The translations under genes were made by a program, and so were the position numbers. Source: CAUZJF01 sp965248605 (lineage in GTDB: Bacteria; Chloroflexota; Dehalococcoidia; Lucifugimonadales; CAUZJF01). From it: DNA of 64,000 nucleotides. The notes below the pieces were generated by a model, which saw only the letters and a program-made list of their open reading frames with translations, was not told the DNA's origin and did no database searches. Below, one piece after another: positions 1 to 8,001 of the stretch; position 1 is the first letter of the stretch; each line of letters starts with the position of its first letter. Location: NCBI GenBank assembly GCA_965248605.1, contig CBDFJV010000007.1:1364001-1428000 (forward strand), written 5' to 3'.

Positions 1-163
1 CCGGCGCGAAGAAGTCGAGGTTCGCGCCCGTTCCGCCACCGATCTCGAGGACCTCGCCTGTAGCCGCTCCGGCTGTCTCTTGCCGGCAACCGGTCTCCCA
101 CTCCTCTTCCTCTCCGCCAAGACGGTCGTAGAGGGCGGCGAATAGTCGCTTCCTGAGGCCCAT
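1..163 (-). CDS. Class I SAM-dependent methyltransferase (5' part, runs off the left edge)
   Basis: A minus-strand ATG at 163-161 opens a frame that stays open to the window edge (54 codons). It begins MGLRKRLFAALYDRL and reaches EVLEIGGGTGANLDFF. That segment is motif I of Rossmann-fold methyltransferases (E/D-x-G-x-G-x-G), which binds S-adenosylmethionine, preceded by the short helical lead-in usual in UbiE-like or phosphatidylethanolamine methyltransferases. The substrate cannot be told because the rest of the domain lies outside the window. The family call is secure from motif I; everything beyond it is open. Confidence 0.75.
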   Translation of the reverse strand, partial: MGLRKRLFAALYDRLGGEEEEWETGCRQETAGAATGEVLEIGGGTGANLDFFAP

Positions 164-319
164 GCTCGAATTCTACCTCGTCGGAGCTGATTGGCAATCG
201 TCACTAAGGCTGGTTCGCCGTGGTTCGAAAGGATGGCTCGCTCGCAAAAAAGCGGATACGTAACCTGCACTTTGCGCCGTTACGGCTAAAAAGACAGTCT
301 GCGTCGCTTCGGTGGGGGC

Positions 320-340
320 GTCCCGATGCCGCATCGGGAC
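320..340. repeat. Intergenic palindrome
   Basis: A perfect 10-bp inverted repeat, GTCCCGATGC and GCATCGGGAC, with one central base. It sits in the roughly 300-bp gap between the divergent methyltransferase and MBL genes. A related palindrome (CCCCGAT...ATCGGGG) lies at 4602-4620, so it is probably a dispersed REP-like element. No T-run follows. Confidence 0.6.
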
Positions 341-416
341 ATGTGCCCCTACTCGTTGTGGACCGCGATGCGGCGAAAACGCCGTGACGAACCCGCCTAA
401 AGAATCAGCCTCTGTA

Positions 417-425
417 TGCTAGAAT
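417..425 (+). promoter_or_regulatory. Extended -10 promoter candidate for the MBL hydrolase gene
   Basis: TGC-TAGAAT has the TGn extension of an extended -10 element. It would start RNA near 432, about 30 nt before the ATG at 463. No good -35 box is visible. The same TGCTAGAAT string lies before the Xer gene on the other strand. Confidence 0.35.
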
Positions 426-462
426 ACCGCGACCCTTGGCCATACGCCGGACGGAGCCCGAC

Positions 463-1233
463 ATGCAGCTCAGGGTGCTCGGCACTCACAACTACGAAAG
501 CCGGGACACCCGCATGGCCGGGTACCTCATCGACGACGTCTTGGCCCTCGACGCCGGCAGCCTGACCCGGGCCCTCACCTTCGAAGAGCAGTCTCGCATC
601 CGGGCTGTCGTCCTTTCTCATCGCCACTTCGACCACACGCGCGATCTCGTCCCGTTCGGCCTGTCTGCTTGGGAGCACGGCTTCGCCGTCGATATCTACG
701 GTATCCGCGACACCATCGACTTCGTGACGAGCACCCTTCTTAACACCGGCCACTGCCCCGATTACACGAAGGTGCCGAGCCCGGATGACCCTGTCTTCCG
801 CTTTCACAGAGTTGGCTTCTATGAGGAGTTCGAGGTACTGGATTACAAGGCGACGGCGTTGCCGGTCCCTCACGCTGTTCCGGCTGCCGGCTTTCAGGTG
901 GTCTCGAACGACACGAGGCTTTTCTATACAGGCGACACCGGCAGGGGCCTCACCGACGCCTGGAAGCATACGGCTCCGGACGTACTGCTGACCGAGGTCA
1001 CGTATGGCAATGACAACGAGGGGCTAGCCGACGAGATCGGACACCTCACGCCTCGAATGTTGTCCGATACGCTTGAGGTGTTCAAAGAGGAAAATGGCTT
1101 CCTGCCGATCGTCGTCGTGTCGCACATGAACCCGCCCTGGGAGCGGGCGGTTCGCGAAGAGATCAAAGAGGTATCGAACCGGTTCGGCATCGAGATCATC
1201 ATCTCCGAGCCCGATCAGATCATCCGGCTGTAG
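463..1233 (+). CDS. MBL-fold metallo-hydrolase
   Basis: This 256-residue protein has the metallo-beta-lactamase signature H-x-H-x-D-H in VVLSHRHFDHTRDL. A later YTGDTGRG supplies the bridging Asp, and VVVSHMNPPW supplies the last metal-ligand His. It belongs to the lactamase_B_2-like phosphodiesterase/hydrolase group; the substrate cannot be inferred. The frame is open from a TTG at 436, but ATG 463 is preferred: CGGAG at 452-456 sits about 6 nt upstream, and MQLRVLGTHNYE begins the first beta strand as expected. The gene is followed by a REP-like palindrome and then the AcuC-like gene. It is probably cytoplasmic, with no signal peptide. Confidence 0.85.
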   Translation: MQLRVLGTHNYESRDTRMAGYLIDDVLALDAGSLTRALTFEEQSRIRAVVLSHRHFDHTRDLVPFGLSAWEHGFAVDIYGIRDTIDFVTSTLLNTGHCPDYTKVPSPDDPVFRFHRVGFYEEFEVLDYKATALPVPHAVPAAGFQVVSNDTRLFYTGDTGRGLTDAWKHTAPDVLLTEVTYGNDNEGLADEIGHLTPRMLSDTLEVFKEENGFLPIVVVSHMNPPWERAVREEIKEVSNRFGIEIIISEPDQIIRL

Positions 1234-1290
1234 CAATCGCCCAAGCCGGCTGCGACCGACACCCCGGAAGATGAAAACGGGGCGAGGTCT

Positions 1291-1353
1291 TACCCCCTGC
1301 CCCCTTTGGTGGAAGGTTGTCGAAGGTCCCGAGCCTTCGGGAGGAAGGGGGAG
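1291..1353. repeat. REP-like intergenic palindrome (family shared with 9986-10048)
   Basis: A C-rich arm (TACCCCCTGCCCCC) is followed by TTGTCGAAGGTCCCGAGCC and then a G-rich arm (GGGAGGAAGGGGGA). The copy at 9986-10048 has the same plan: TACCTCCTCCCCC, TTGTCGAAGATCCCGAGCC, GGGGAGGAGGGGGTA. Both lie between genes and can fold into long stem-loops. Confidence 0.65.
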
Positions 1354-1404
1354 AAAGCCAGCCCTCGTACACCTTATTCTCAGGGAAATCGCCTTGGAGG
1401 GACT

Positions 1405-2529
1405 ATGACGAAGAAGGTCACTTTCGTCTACGACGACGCGCTGGCCCGGCACGTGTTGAGCGAGACCCATCCAATGAGGCCGATCAGGCTTCGGTACACC
1501 TACGAGCTGTTGGAAGCGTACCGGGCCTTCGACGCCGATAGTGTTACGCTCGTCCAGCCGAGGCCCGCAACCGAGGAGGAGGTCCTCAGGTACCACACTC
1601 GTCCGTACCTTGAAGCGGTGCGGCAAGTAAGCGCTGGGGATACGTCGGTCGACCTCCCGGCCTTCAACATGGGCACCGGCGACAATCCTGGCTACGAGGG
1701 GATGTACGAGGCGGCGGCGCTGTCATCCGGCGCGTCGATAGTGGCCGCGGAGGCGCTGTTTTCAGGTGAAGTCGACGCCGCGTTCAACATTTCGGGCGGC
1801 CTTCACCACGCGATGCCCGGCTACGCCCTCGGGTTTTGCGTATTCAACGACCCGGTGCTGGCCATCAAGGAGCTGCTGCTTCGCGGTATGCGCGTTGCCT
1901 ACGTCGACATCGACTGCCACCACGGTGACGGCGTGCAACACGCCTTCTACGAAACTGACGAGGTCTTGACGATATCCGTCCATGAATCGGGCGCGTTTCT
2001 CTTCCCGGGGACGGGGTTCGTCCAGGAGACGGGCGCCGGAAAGGGTAGGGGGTATTCGGTGAACCTCCCGCTGTACCCATACACCTCTGACGAGGTCTAC
2101 CTGTGGGCATTCAGGGAGGTCGTGCCGCCCCTGCTGGAAACGTTTCGACCGGATGTCCTCGTGACCCAGCTCGGTATCGACTCCCACTTTCTCGACCCGA
2201 TCACCCACTTGGCGTTGACAGTCCAGGGATTCGGCGAGGCCGTTGCAGAGCTGAGCCGGCTCGGACTGAAGTGGCTTGCACTCGGGGGAGGCGGCTACGA
2301 CCTGCAGGCCGTGGCCCGGGCTTGGACGGTAGCCTTCGGCGTGATGTCGGGGCAGGAGTTTCCCGACAAAGTGCCCGACTCTTACGCCGCCCTGTACGGC
2401 GTCACAACGCTTCGCGACGCCCCGCCGGCGTCGACGGAATCGGCCCAGAAGGAAGCCCGGACCTTCGCGGAGAGCAGCGTTCAGGCTATCCGCCAGCTCA
2501 TATTCCCGACGCACGGCCTCTCCGGTTGA
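1405..2529 (+). CDS. acuC: Histone deacetylase family protein, AcuC-like
   Basis: This 374-residue arginase/deacetylase-fold protein belongs to the class I HDAC/AcuC group. It shows the paired histidines (GGLHHAMPG), the zinc-binding D-x-D-x-H-H-G-D-G block (YVDIDCHHGDG) and the later D ligand (TQLGIDSH). The active-site Gly-rich loop GGGGYD closes the site. Homologues remove acyl groups from lysines or small acyl amides; AcuC in Bacillus acts on acetyl-CoA synthetase. The frame opens earlier at 1306, but ATG 1405 is chosen because TTGGAGGGA lies just upstream and MTKKVTFVYDDAL is the usual family start. It stops 8 bp before the IS copy at 2538, so it survived that insertion intact. Confidence 0.88.
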   Translation: MTKKVTFVYDDALARHVLSETHPMRPIRLRYTYELLEAYRAFDADSVTLVQPRPATEEEVLRYHTRPYLEAVRQVSAGDTSVDLPAFNMGTGDNPGYEGMYEAAALSSGASIVAAEALFSGEVDAAFNISGGLHHAMPGYALGFCVFNDPVLAIKELLLRGMRVAYVDIDCHHGDGVQHAFYETDEVLTISVHESGAFLFPGTGFVQETGAGKGRGYSVNLPLYPYTSDEVYLWAFREVVPPLLETFRPDVLVTQLGIDSHFLDPITHLALTVQGFGEAVAELSRLGLKWLALGGGGYDLQAVARAWTVAFGVMSGQEFPDKVPDSYAALYGVTTLRDAPPASTESAQKEARTFAESSVQAIRQLIFPTHGLSG

Positions 2530-2537
2530 CTGCCTAA

Positions 2538-4257
2538 GCCCTAATCCACCGAAGGACGGCGTGTAGGAGGCCTGCTGAAGAAACAAAAGGGTGCGCCTCT
2601 GAATCTGGGATAATGGTTTTGAAACAGAAAACCGGTCCCAGAAAAGGAGCACCCGATAGATGCTACCACGTAACCACCCCGACCGCATCCAAATCGCCTT
2701 CGACGACCACCGCCTGGTGGCCAATGCCGGGCTGATCCTTCCCGCCACCCTCGCCCTGCGCCTTGGCCTGCCCCAACTCCTCCGGAAGCACCTCGACCTC
2801 GGCGGCGCGCCGGGCCGGGCGAACACCGGCGACAAGATGATGACCCTGGTGGCCTCCGCCCTAGCCGGCGGAGATTGCATCGACGACGCCGATGTGCTGC
2901 GCGCCGGCGGGACCGCCCGCGTGCTCGGTTTCACGGCTAAGGCTCCCTCCACCCTGGGCACCTTCCTGCGCAGCTTCAGGTGGGGCCATGTCCGCCAACT
3001 GGACCGGGTGAGCCGCGAGTTGCTGGCCCGGGTCTGGAAGGCCGGTGCCGGACCCGGCGACGCACCATTCACCATCGACCTTGATTCGACGATCTGCGAG
3101 ACCTACGGACTGGCCAAGGAGGGCGCCCGCCACCACGGCTACACCGGTGCGCGGGGCTATCACCCGCTGCTGGCCGTCGCCGCCGGCACCGGCGACGTGC
3201 TGATGGCCCGCCTGCGCGAGGGCCGGGCTAACACCGCCCGCGGCGCTGCCCACTTCCTGCGTGAAACGGTGGGGCGGGTGCGCTACTGCGGAGCCAGGGG
3301 CCAACTCACGGTGCGGGCCGACAGCGGCTTCTATACCCACGCCGTGGTCGCCGTCTGCCGCCGGATGGATGTCCGCTTCTCCATCGCCATCCGCCAGCGC
3401 GCCCGCCTGCGGAATCTCATCGAGGCGATACCCGAAGATGGCTGGACGCCGATTCCTTACTGGCTGGACGGCGCCGCCGATGTGGCCGAGACCACCTACA
3501 CCCCGTTCCAGGCCGAGGCGGACGCCGCGCCGGTACGGCTCATCGTCCGGCGGGTGAAGCCGGCGCCCTGTTCTCAACTGGCTCTCTTCGCCACCTACAG
3601 CTATCACGGCTTCATCACCGACCGGGACGGGGAGACGCTGGAACTGGAGGCCGATCATCGCCGTCACGCCGAGATCGAGAATGCGATACGCGACCTCAAG
3701 TACGGCGTGGGGCTGAACCATCTCCCCTCGGGCCGTTTCGCCGCCAACGGCGCCTGGCTGGCGGTACAGGTGATGGCGCACAACCTGGCCCGCTGGACAG
3801 CCCGCATCGGCCTGGGTCAGCAGATCGTGACCACCAAGACCCTCAGACGACGGGTCTTTGCCTTGGCCGGACGGATCACCCGCTCGGCACGCCGATTGAC
3901 CCTGCAGCTTCCCCGGCGCTGGCCCTGGGAGGAGCAGTTCAGCCGCGCCCTGGCCCGACTGCGAGCCATTCCACTCCCAGCCTGACGGAGCCCGTCCGCC
4001 ACTGACCCACCAGCCAACCCAACGTCCCCGCAAACTCGCGCCAGCCCAGTCCGCGAGCGCCTCTTGCCGTGTCCTATCCCGCCATCTGGCTCGCCACAGC
4101 CACTGTAGGCCGCCATCGGTGCCCCCAAAAGCGCCTGCAGACCGCCCGCCAACCTCCCGTCTACCCAAATTCGAGCCCGGATCATCACGCCTGTAACTCC
4201 CTCACCCCCTTCCGCTGTCCTCACGTCGTCCATCCCTGTCCGTCGGTGGATTCGGGC
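2538..4257 (+). mobile_element. IS1380-family insertion sequence, copy A (1,720 bp)
   Basis: The left end GCCCTAATCCACCGAAGGAC and the right end, read in reverse as GCCCGAATCCACCGACGGAC, form a 20-bp terminal inverted repeat with two mismatches. TAA flanks both ends (2535-2537 and 4258-4260), so a 3-bp target duplication or TAA preference is likely. Copy B (14233-15952) has the same length and orientation-reversed ends. The two transposases differ at three residues in all, one conservative (Leu/Met). The long untranslated 3' part (3986-4257) is shared by both copies and by the fragment at 28955-29737. Confidence 0.9.
2660..3985 (+). CDS. IS1380-family transposase (copy A)
   Basis: This 441-residue DDE transposase starts at ATG 2660 behind AAAGGAG. 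The catalytic residues sit in FTIDLDSTICETYG (first D, about residue 139), TVRADSGFYT (second D, about residue 218) and HAEIENAIRDLKYGVGLNHLP (E, about residue 337). The motifs DLDST, GYHPL and E-N-x-I-R-D-L-K-x-G are typical of the IS1380 family. The frame is intact, so the element may still be active. It differs from copy B only at LLAVAAG/LLDVAAG, EDGWTP/EDAWTP and YWLDG/YWMDG. Confidence 0.92.
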   Translation: MLPRNHPDRIQIAFDDHRLVANAGLILPATLALRLGLPQLLRKHLDLGGAPGRANTGDKMMTLVASALAGGDCIDDADVLRAGGTARVLGFTAKAPSTLGTFLRSFRWGHVRQLDRVSRELLARVWKAGAGPGDAPFTIDLDSTICETYGLAKEGARHHGYTGARGYHPLLAVAAGTGDVLMARLREGRANTARGAAHFLRETVGRVRYCGARGQLTVRADSGFYTHAVVAVCRRMDVRFSIAIRQRARLRNLIEAIPEDGWTPIPYWLDGAADVAETTYTPFQAEADAAPVRLIVRRVKPAPCSQLALFATYSYHGFITDRDGETLELEADHRRHAEIENAIRDLKYGVGLNHLPSGRFAANGAWLAVQVMAHNLARWTARIGLGQQIVTTKTLRRRVFALAGRITRSARRLTLQLPRRWPWEEQFSRALARLRAIPLPA

Positions 4258-4316
4258 TAAGGCACCAAGGGATAGCAGGGCATGTCTTGGGAGCCTGTCT
4301 TAGAAGTGGAGATGTC

Positions 4317-4355
4317 TTACCTCCTCTCCCTCTGGGAGAGGATTGAGGTGAGGGT
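4317..4355. repeat. Short palindromic repeat (CTCTCCCTCTGGGAGAGG type)
   Basis: CTCTCCC, TCT and GGGAGAG make a tight hairpin, followed by ATTGAGGTGAGGG. It resembles the C-rich/G-rich intergenic palindromes at 1291 and 9986 in plan but not in detail. It lies just inside copy A of the IS. Confidence 0.5.
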
Positions 4356-4484
4356 GACTGGGCCAACACACGACAACCGTCGCTGATTGCCATCGCCTCG
4401 ACGACTCCCGACGGCCCTCTTACTTTGTTGCAGTGGAAATGGGACTTCTGAGACGCTCTCCTATGTGCCTGCCCGCACCCTTCA

Positions 4485-4555
4485 ACGTAGGGGCAGTGCC
4501 CCCGTGCCTGCCCGGCGTGCCCGCGAGCTCCTGAAAAAAAGGAGCAGTTACTTGA
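4485..4555. repeat. Dispersed intergenic repeat R, copy 1
   Basis: ACGTAGGGGCAGTGCC, GCCTGCCC, GGCG, CCCGC and GAGCAGTTACTTGA occur in the same order here and at 52003-52071. This copy also contains an AGGAGC/GCTCCT hairpin around a run of A. No coding potential is visible. The copies lie about 47 kb apart. Confidence 0.6.
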
Positions 4556-4601
4556 AGTAAGTTGTGTCCGCAGGTGCGGACCTCCTGGTCCTCGGTAACC
4601 G

Positions 4602-4620
4602 CCCCGATTCGGCATCGGGG
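4602..4620. repeat. Intergenic palindrome CCCCGAT/ATCGGGG
   Basis: A 7-bp inverted repeat with a 5-nt centre, related to the palindrome at 320-340. It lies 50 bp upstream of the strong promoter at 4669. Confidence 0.45.
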
Positions 4621-4668
4621 AGGCGCATTCTCCTGTTCGGTAACCATATTCTTGAGGTCATGCGGCCC

Positions 4669-4698
4669 TTGACACGGCCAGAACGTATGTACTATAAT
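4669..4698 (+). promoter_or_regulatory. Strong consensus sigma-70-type promoter
   Basis: TTGACA (4669-4674), an 18-bp spacer and TATAAT (4693-4698) match both consensus hexamers perfectly. It is the best promoter in the window. RNA would begin near 4705, giving a leader of about 65 nt before the small ORF at 4770. Confidence 0.8.
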
Positions 4699-4769
4699 AG
4701 CGGCGAGGGACAGACCCCGCAGGTTTGTCCTTTTGTTTTTTCGACCGACACAGCACGAGGAGAGCGACA

Positions 4770-4844
4770 ATGCACCAGACGACCAATGATATTGCCCACC
4801 TGTACCCCGTACCCAGCTCCCCCGACCTGTCGGATGTTCCCTGA
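4770..4844 (+). CDS. Putative 24-residue leader peptide
   Basis: ATG 4770 follows AGGAG (4757-4761) at 8 nt. The peptide begins MHQTTNDIAHLYP, ends PDLSDVP and contains five prolines. The last codons (CTG TCG GAT) are the A arm of the hairpin set described in the next entry, and the stop lies 1 nt before the B arm. A ribosome on this ORF would therefore mask A. The strong promoter, good ribosome site and overlap with alternative stems suggest a regulatory leader ORF, not a functional small protein. This rests on arrangement only; no homologue is recognised. Confidence 0.55.
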   Translation: MHQTTNDIAHLYPVPSSPDLSDVP

Positions 4845-4911
4845 AAGTGTCGGAAACCCTCAGATACAAATCCGACAGTTTCCTACGGATTCCGACACTC
4901 TTGAAGAGTGT
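4827..4911 (+). promoter_or_regulatory. Interleaved alternative hairpins (attenuator-like leader)
   Basis: Four arms occur in A-B-A'-B' order: A CTGTCGGAT (4827-4835), B AGTGTCGGAA (4846-4855), A' ATCCGACAG (4870-4878) and B' TTCCGACACT (4890-4899). A pairs perfectly with A' (9 bp) and B with B' (10 bp). The shared core GTCGGA/TCCGAC also lets A pair with B' and B with A'. B' overlaps the left arm of the terminator at 4895, so pairing of B' would block the terminator. The layout suits transcription attenuation or a pseudoknot. Confidence 0.6.
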
Positions 4912-4916
4912 TTTTT
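4895..4916 (+). terminator. Intrinsic terminator
   Basis: ACACTCT, loop TGA and AGAGTGT, followed by a T-run (4911-4916). The stem is modest at 7 bp. Its left half overlaps arm B' of the alternative hairpins, which makes conditional read-through plausible. Confidence 0.65.
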
Positions 4917-4934
4917 CAAGACCACCACTAAACC

Positions 4935-4969
4935 AGGAGGACTCAAACATAATGGAAAGCGACCCTTAA
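4935..4969 (+). other. Ribosome site followed by a five-codon ORF (gene remnant?)
   Basis: AGGAGGA (4935-4941) precedes ATG 4952, but the frame stops after MESDP at 4969. The next ATG at 4980 opens 69 codons of unconvincing composition. The regulated gene expected behind the attenuator is therefore absent, very short, or was lost. From here to the YihY gene at 5224 nothing else can be supported. Confidence 0.35.
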
Positions 4970-5223
4970 CCGGAATCGCATGAGCTTTCTGACAGGCAGT
5001 TGGCCGTCCTACCCTACCTCGTCTCGTCGCCATCGGTCTCCGAAGCGGCCGGGCGAGCCTCGCCCGTTCGGAGCTGTGTGGACTGATGCTCAAAGTGGCC
5101 GTCGTTCCATCTCGCTTCCCTTGCTCCAGGCCCCTTCGCTACCACACGCTCGTGGTTCGTATGTAACTGGCGCACCTGACCTCGGCTAGCTAGAATGCCT
5201 CCAAGCGGCAATCGTCCGCCTTC

Positions 5224-6234
5224 GTGGTCGTTGCTTCCGGAAGTGGAGCCGCAGGGACGGACGTTCGTCCCGAACAGTGGAAAGGCCTTTTGAGCACCCG
5301 AAGAAAAGCCCTGAGCATGGCCGGGGTCGCGTTCAAGGACTTCATCCGGAACAACTGCCCCTACATGGCCGCCGGAATCGCGTACTGGACGCTCTTCTCG
5401 GTGTTCCCGCTGGCTCTCGCTGGAATTGCGATAATGGGGTACTTCTCTCCAAGCCCGGAGCAGCAGGTCAAGATAGTGGAGGGGATTGTCGGCGTTTTTC
5501 CGGTGTCGGAAGACGAAATGGGCGATCTGGTGCAGGAGATAGTAGACGCGCGCGGGACGCTGAGTCTTCTGGCGGTGATCGGCTTTCTGTGGACCGGCAG
5601 CGCTGTCTTCTCGGCGGTGCGCAAAGGCATCAACCATGCATGGCACATCAGGACCCCCGCGTATTTCCTGATCGAGCGCGCGATCGACTTCGTTATGCTC
5701 CTTGGCGTCGCGGCGTTGGCCCTGGCGCATATCGTCTTTACCACGAACCTGCTCGGCGTTTCGACGCTGGCTAGCTCGGTCCCGGAGTCGGGCGTATGGG
5801 TCGTTCTGAGGGTATTTTATGAGTTCCTCGTCTTTGCATTCACGTTCGGTGCGTTCGTGCTTCTATATCGATTCGTGCCCCACACTAAAGTCGTCTGGTC
5901 CGACATCTGGCCCGGGGCGCTCGTCGGTGCGGGGTTGTTCGAGGCCGTAAGGATAGGGCTTGCCTGGTACATGTCGGGCTTTGGCAACCTCAACCTGGTG
6001 TATGGCTCGCTGGGGGCGATCATGGCGGTCGTGGTCTGGGCCTATCTGTCGGCAATGGCTATCATGCTCGGAGCACAGACGGCGTATACGTACCGGGGAG
6101 TATTCGGGACCCATGCGGGCGAGATCGTATTGCCTGCGCGGAAACCGAAAGTCCCGGGCCGTCGTCGCGGCTGGCGTGGACTGATCGCGACCCCTCTGAG
6201 CTGGCTGCTGCCGCCCAAGGACGAAAGACAGTGA
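5224..6234 (+). CDS. YihY/BrkB family (UPF0761) inner-membrane protein
   Basis: An integral membrane protein of up to 336 residues. The family's entry motif is present (CPYMAAGIAYWTLFSVFPLA), as are the WTGSAVFSAVRKGINHAW block, VLLYRFVPHTKVVWSDIWPG and the closing helix GAIMAVVVWAYLSAMAIMLGA. About six membrane segments are visible. Family members were once called RNase BN by mistake; their true function is unsettled. The start is uncertain: GTG 5224 gives the longest frame, while TTG 5289 or ATG 5317 would still keep every conserved block. The stop overlaps the next gene by 4 bp (GTGA), so the two are translationally coupled. Confidence 0.85.
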   Translation: MVVASGSGAAGTDVRPEQWKGLLSTRRKALSMAGVAFKDFIRNNCPYMAAGIAYWTLFSVFPLALAGIAIMGYFSPSPEQQVKIVEGIVGVFPVSEDEMGDLVQEIVDARGTLSLLAVIGFLWTGSAVFSAVRKGINHAWHIRTPAYFLIERAIDFVMLLGVAALALAHIVFTTNLLGVSTLASSVPESGVWVVLRVFYEFLVFAFTFGAFVLLYRFVPHTKVVWSDIWPGALVGAGLFEAVRIGLAWYMSGFGNLNLVYGSLGAIMAVVVWAYLSAMAIMLGAQTAYTYRGVFGTHAGEIVLPARKPKVPGRRRGWRGLIATPLSWLLPPKDERQ

Positions 6235-6953
6235 AAAGCCCATTGAAGATCGCTGAGGGCGTCTACCAGTTACAGGCAGTTGGCGCCCGCGTAACCGTGA
6301 TTGAAACCGAAGACGGCGTGGTGATGGTCGACGCCGGCTCCCGGGGTAGTTTGCGCAGAGTCTCCTCGGGACTGGATGCGATCGGAAGGTCGATGGATGA
6401 CCTTCGGCTCGTGGCGATCACTCACTGCCACCCCGATCACGTAGGTGGACTCGGCAAGATCGTCGAAGCAAGCTCGGCCCGCGTCGCGTCGCACCGTGAC
6501 GACGCCGGTGTTATCGACGGCACGGGCCCGATGGTCAGCCCGTACCGAAGTGGGTTCCTGGCCAATGTTACCCGCCCTTTCATGACGCCGTTCTATGGCG
6601 CTCCCGTCGTTGTCGATTACCTCGTTGAGGATGGCGACACGCTTCCGGCAGTCCCGGAGATGCGAGTGGTTCACGTTCCAGGCCACACGGCCGGGAGCAT
6701 GTGCATACACCTCCCCTCTAGGAAGCTGATCATCGTTGGGGACGCGATGCAGAACCGTTTCAACAAGCTGACCGGACCGGCGGCCGCGGTTACCAAAGAC
6801 CTTCCTCAGGCGATGGCGTCGCTCAAAAAGCTCCTGCTGCTCGACATCGACATCATCTGCTTCGGACACCATGCGCCAATCACCCACGACGCCGACGAGG
6901 CCCTGCGTCAGGCGTTTGACGGCACCGCCGCCTCTTCGAAAAGCTCGCCGTAG
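6231..6953 (+). CDS. MBL-fold metallo-hydrolase
   Basis: This 240-residue protein starts at GTG 6231 inside the YihY stop. It has TTG-free metal motifs typical of the glyoxalase-II/beta-lactamase fold: ITHCHPDHVGG (H-x-H-x-D-H), HVPGHTAGSMCIHLP (third His), IIVGDAMQNRF (bridging Asp) and ICFGHHAPIT (last His). The order and spacing match small MBL hydrolases acting on thioesters, lactones or phosphoesters; the substrate is unknown. The four-base overlap with a YihY membrane protein implies a two-gene operon. It is not closely similar to the MBL gene at 463. Confidence 0.87.
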   Translation: MKSPLKIAEGVYQLQAVGARVTVIETEDGVVMVDAGSRGSLRRVSSGLDAIGRSMDDLRLVAITHCHPDHVGGLGKIVEASSARVASHRDDAGVIDGTGPMVSPYRSGFLANVTRPFMTPFYGAPVVVDYLVEDGDTLPAVPEMRVVHVPGHTAGSMCIHLPSRKLIIVGDAMQNRFNKLTGPAAAVTKDLPQAMASLKKLLLLDIDIICFGHHAPITHDADEALRQAFDGTAASSKSSP

Positions 6954-6981
6954 CCGGCCTGCCGGCGACCTTTGGGTGGCT

Positions 6982-6990
6982 GGTACAATC
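6982..6990 (+). promoter_or_regulatory. Extended -10 promoter candidate
   Basis: TGG-TACAAT lies 46 bp before the ATG at 7036. It follows the stop of the MBL gene and so could start the next transcript. No clear -35 box is seen. Confidence 0.3.
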
Positions 6991-7035
6991 CGTACTGGCG
7001 ACCAGACCTCGTAAAACACGACGCCGCGGAGCACC

Positions 7036-7994
7036 ATGAACCAGTTCCAGACCGCATTGGAGAAGACCCGTGCGTGGCTCGATCAACACTTCGACGCTGA
7101 TGGTGTGTCCGTCATCGACGCGAACGACCCGCGCTACTACACGAAGACGCCCTATCTGCTGGCCACCGTCGGCCTGCGGGCCAAAGGAGCCCGCGTAGCC
7201 AAGCAGGTAACCGCTTCATCGATCGGGATGGCGAGTTCACGATGCCAGGCGAACTGGAGAACCGCATCTACATGATGGGTTGGCTGGCTCTTGGCGCCTC
7301 GGTGCTCGAGCGGTTCGATCTTGCTGAGACGATGGCTGAAAGCCTGGCGCGCCGGCAAGACCCCGAGTCGGGCGGGATCGTCTTGCCCGACGAAGATGCG
7401 GGCGATGAAGTCGCGGACGTGCTGATCTCCGGTGGCGCTGGAATGGGTTTGGTTGCGGCGGGTAAGATCGACAACGGACGGCTGATGGCAGATCGCTTCG
7501 CAGCCTTGTTGGACTCACAACCTGAACAACATAGGTTTTACTACCGCTTCCGAAGAGATGGCTCGGTCGTTGCGAAGGTCTCGCGCGGTGAATCGGAGAA
7601 GATTTACGACCTCGAGCTGGGCGAGCAACGTCCCGCGGGCTTGGCTACTGTGGTCAATACGCTGGTCTGGGTCGGTCGCGCTACGCGTGAGCCCTCGTAT
7701 TTCGACGCCGCCAGACGATACATCGACTTCGTGTACAGCCACAAGCTCGACCCTGCCAACTTCGGTCGTGCCACCAAGTTCGGTTGGTCGATGCTGAATC
7801 TCTACGAAGAGACCGGTGATGAGGACCTGCTCGCTCGGGCACGGCATCTTGGAGAGGTGCTCGTCGGCTATCAAGCTGACGACGGGCTGTGGTACCCGCG
7901 CCCAGGCGACAACTCCGACGCGCCCCCGTGGTTCCGCCTGTCCTACTCCTCCGACTGCACCATGACGGTAGCCGCCTTGGCGGCCCTCGAATGA
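7036..7994 (+). pseudogene. Frameshifted all-alpha (six-hairpin-like) protein gene
   Basis: Two frames that look like one gene: 7036-about 7207 (MNQFQTALEKTRAWLDQHF ... GARVAKQ) and then, one base out of step, NRFIDRDGEFTMPGELENR onward to the stop at 7994. Restoring a single missing base near 7207 gives about 319 residues. The sequence is rich in paired helices with repeated W/Y/G positions, such as GWLALGASVLERF, NTLVWVGRATREP and KFGWSMLNLYEETG. That pattern resembles (alpha/alpha)6 barrels of glycosidases or epimerases. No catalytic residue can be named. The break may be real or a sequencing error; both halves keep normal codon use, which points to a recent event. Confidence 0.6.
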
Positions 7995-8001
7995 GCCGAA
8001 G

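Noticed and set aside
2861..4168. A 435-codon frame antisense to the IS transposase (and its twin in copy B)
   Set aside because: A shadow of a high-GC gene. The sense frame has all IS1380 catalytic motifs.
2530..4260. Reuniting the broken APH or Gfo/Idh gene through inversion between the two IS copies
   Set aside because: Joining the flanks in the inverted configuration does not yield recognisable APH or Gfo/Idh continuation, so simple inversion alone does not explain the breaks.
4420..4983. Overlapping frames on both strands between the IS and YihY
   Set aside because: Composition is unlike any family. They run through the palindromes and the promoter, and only the small leader ORF has a convincing ribosome site.
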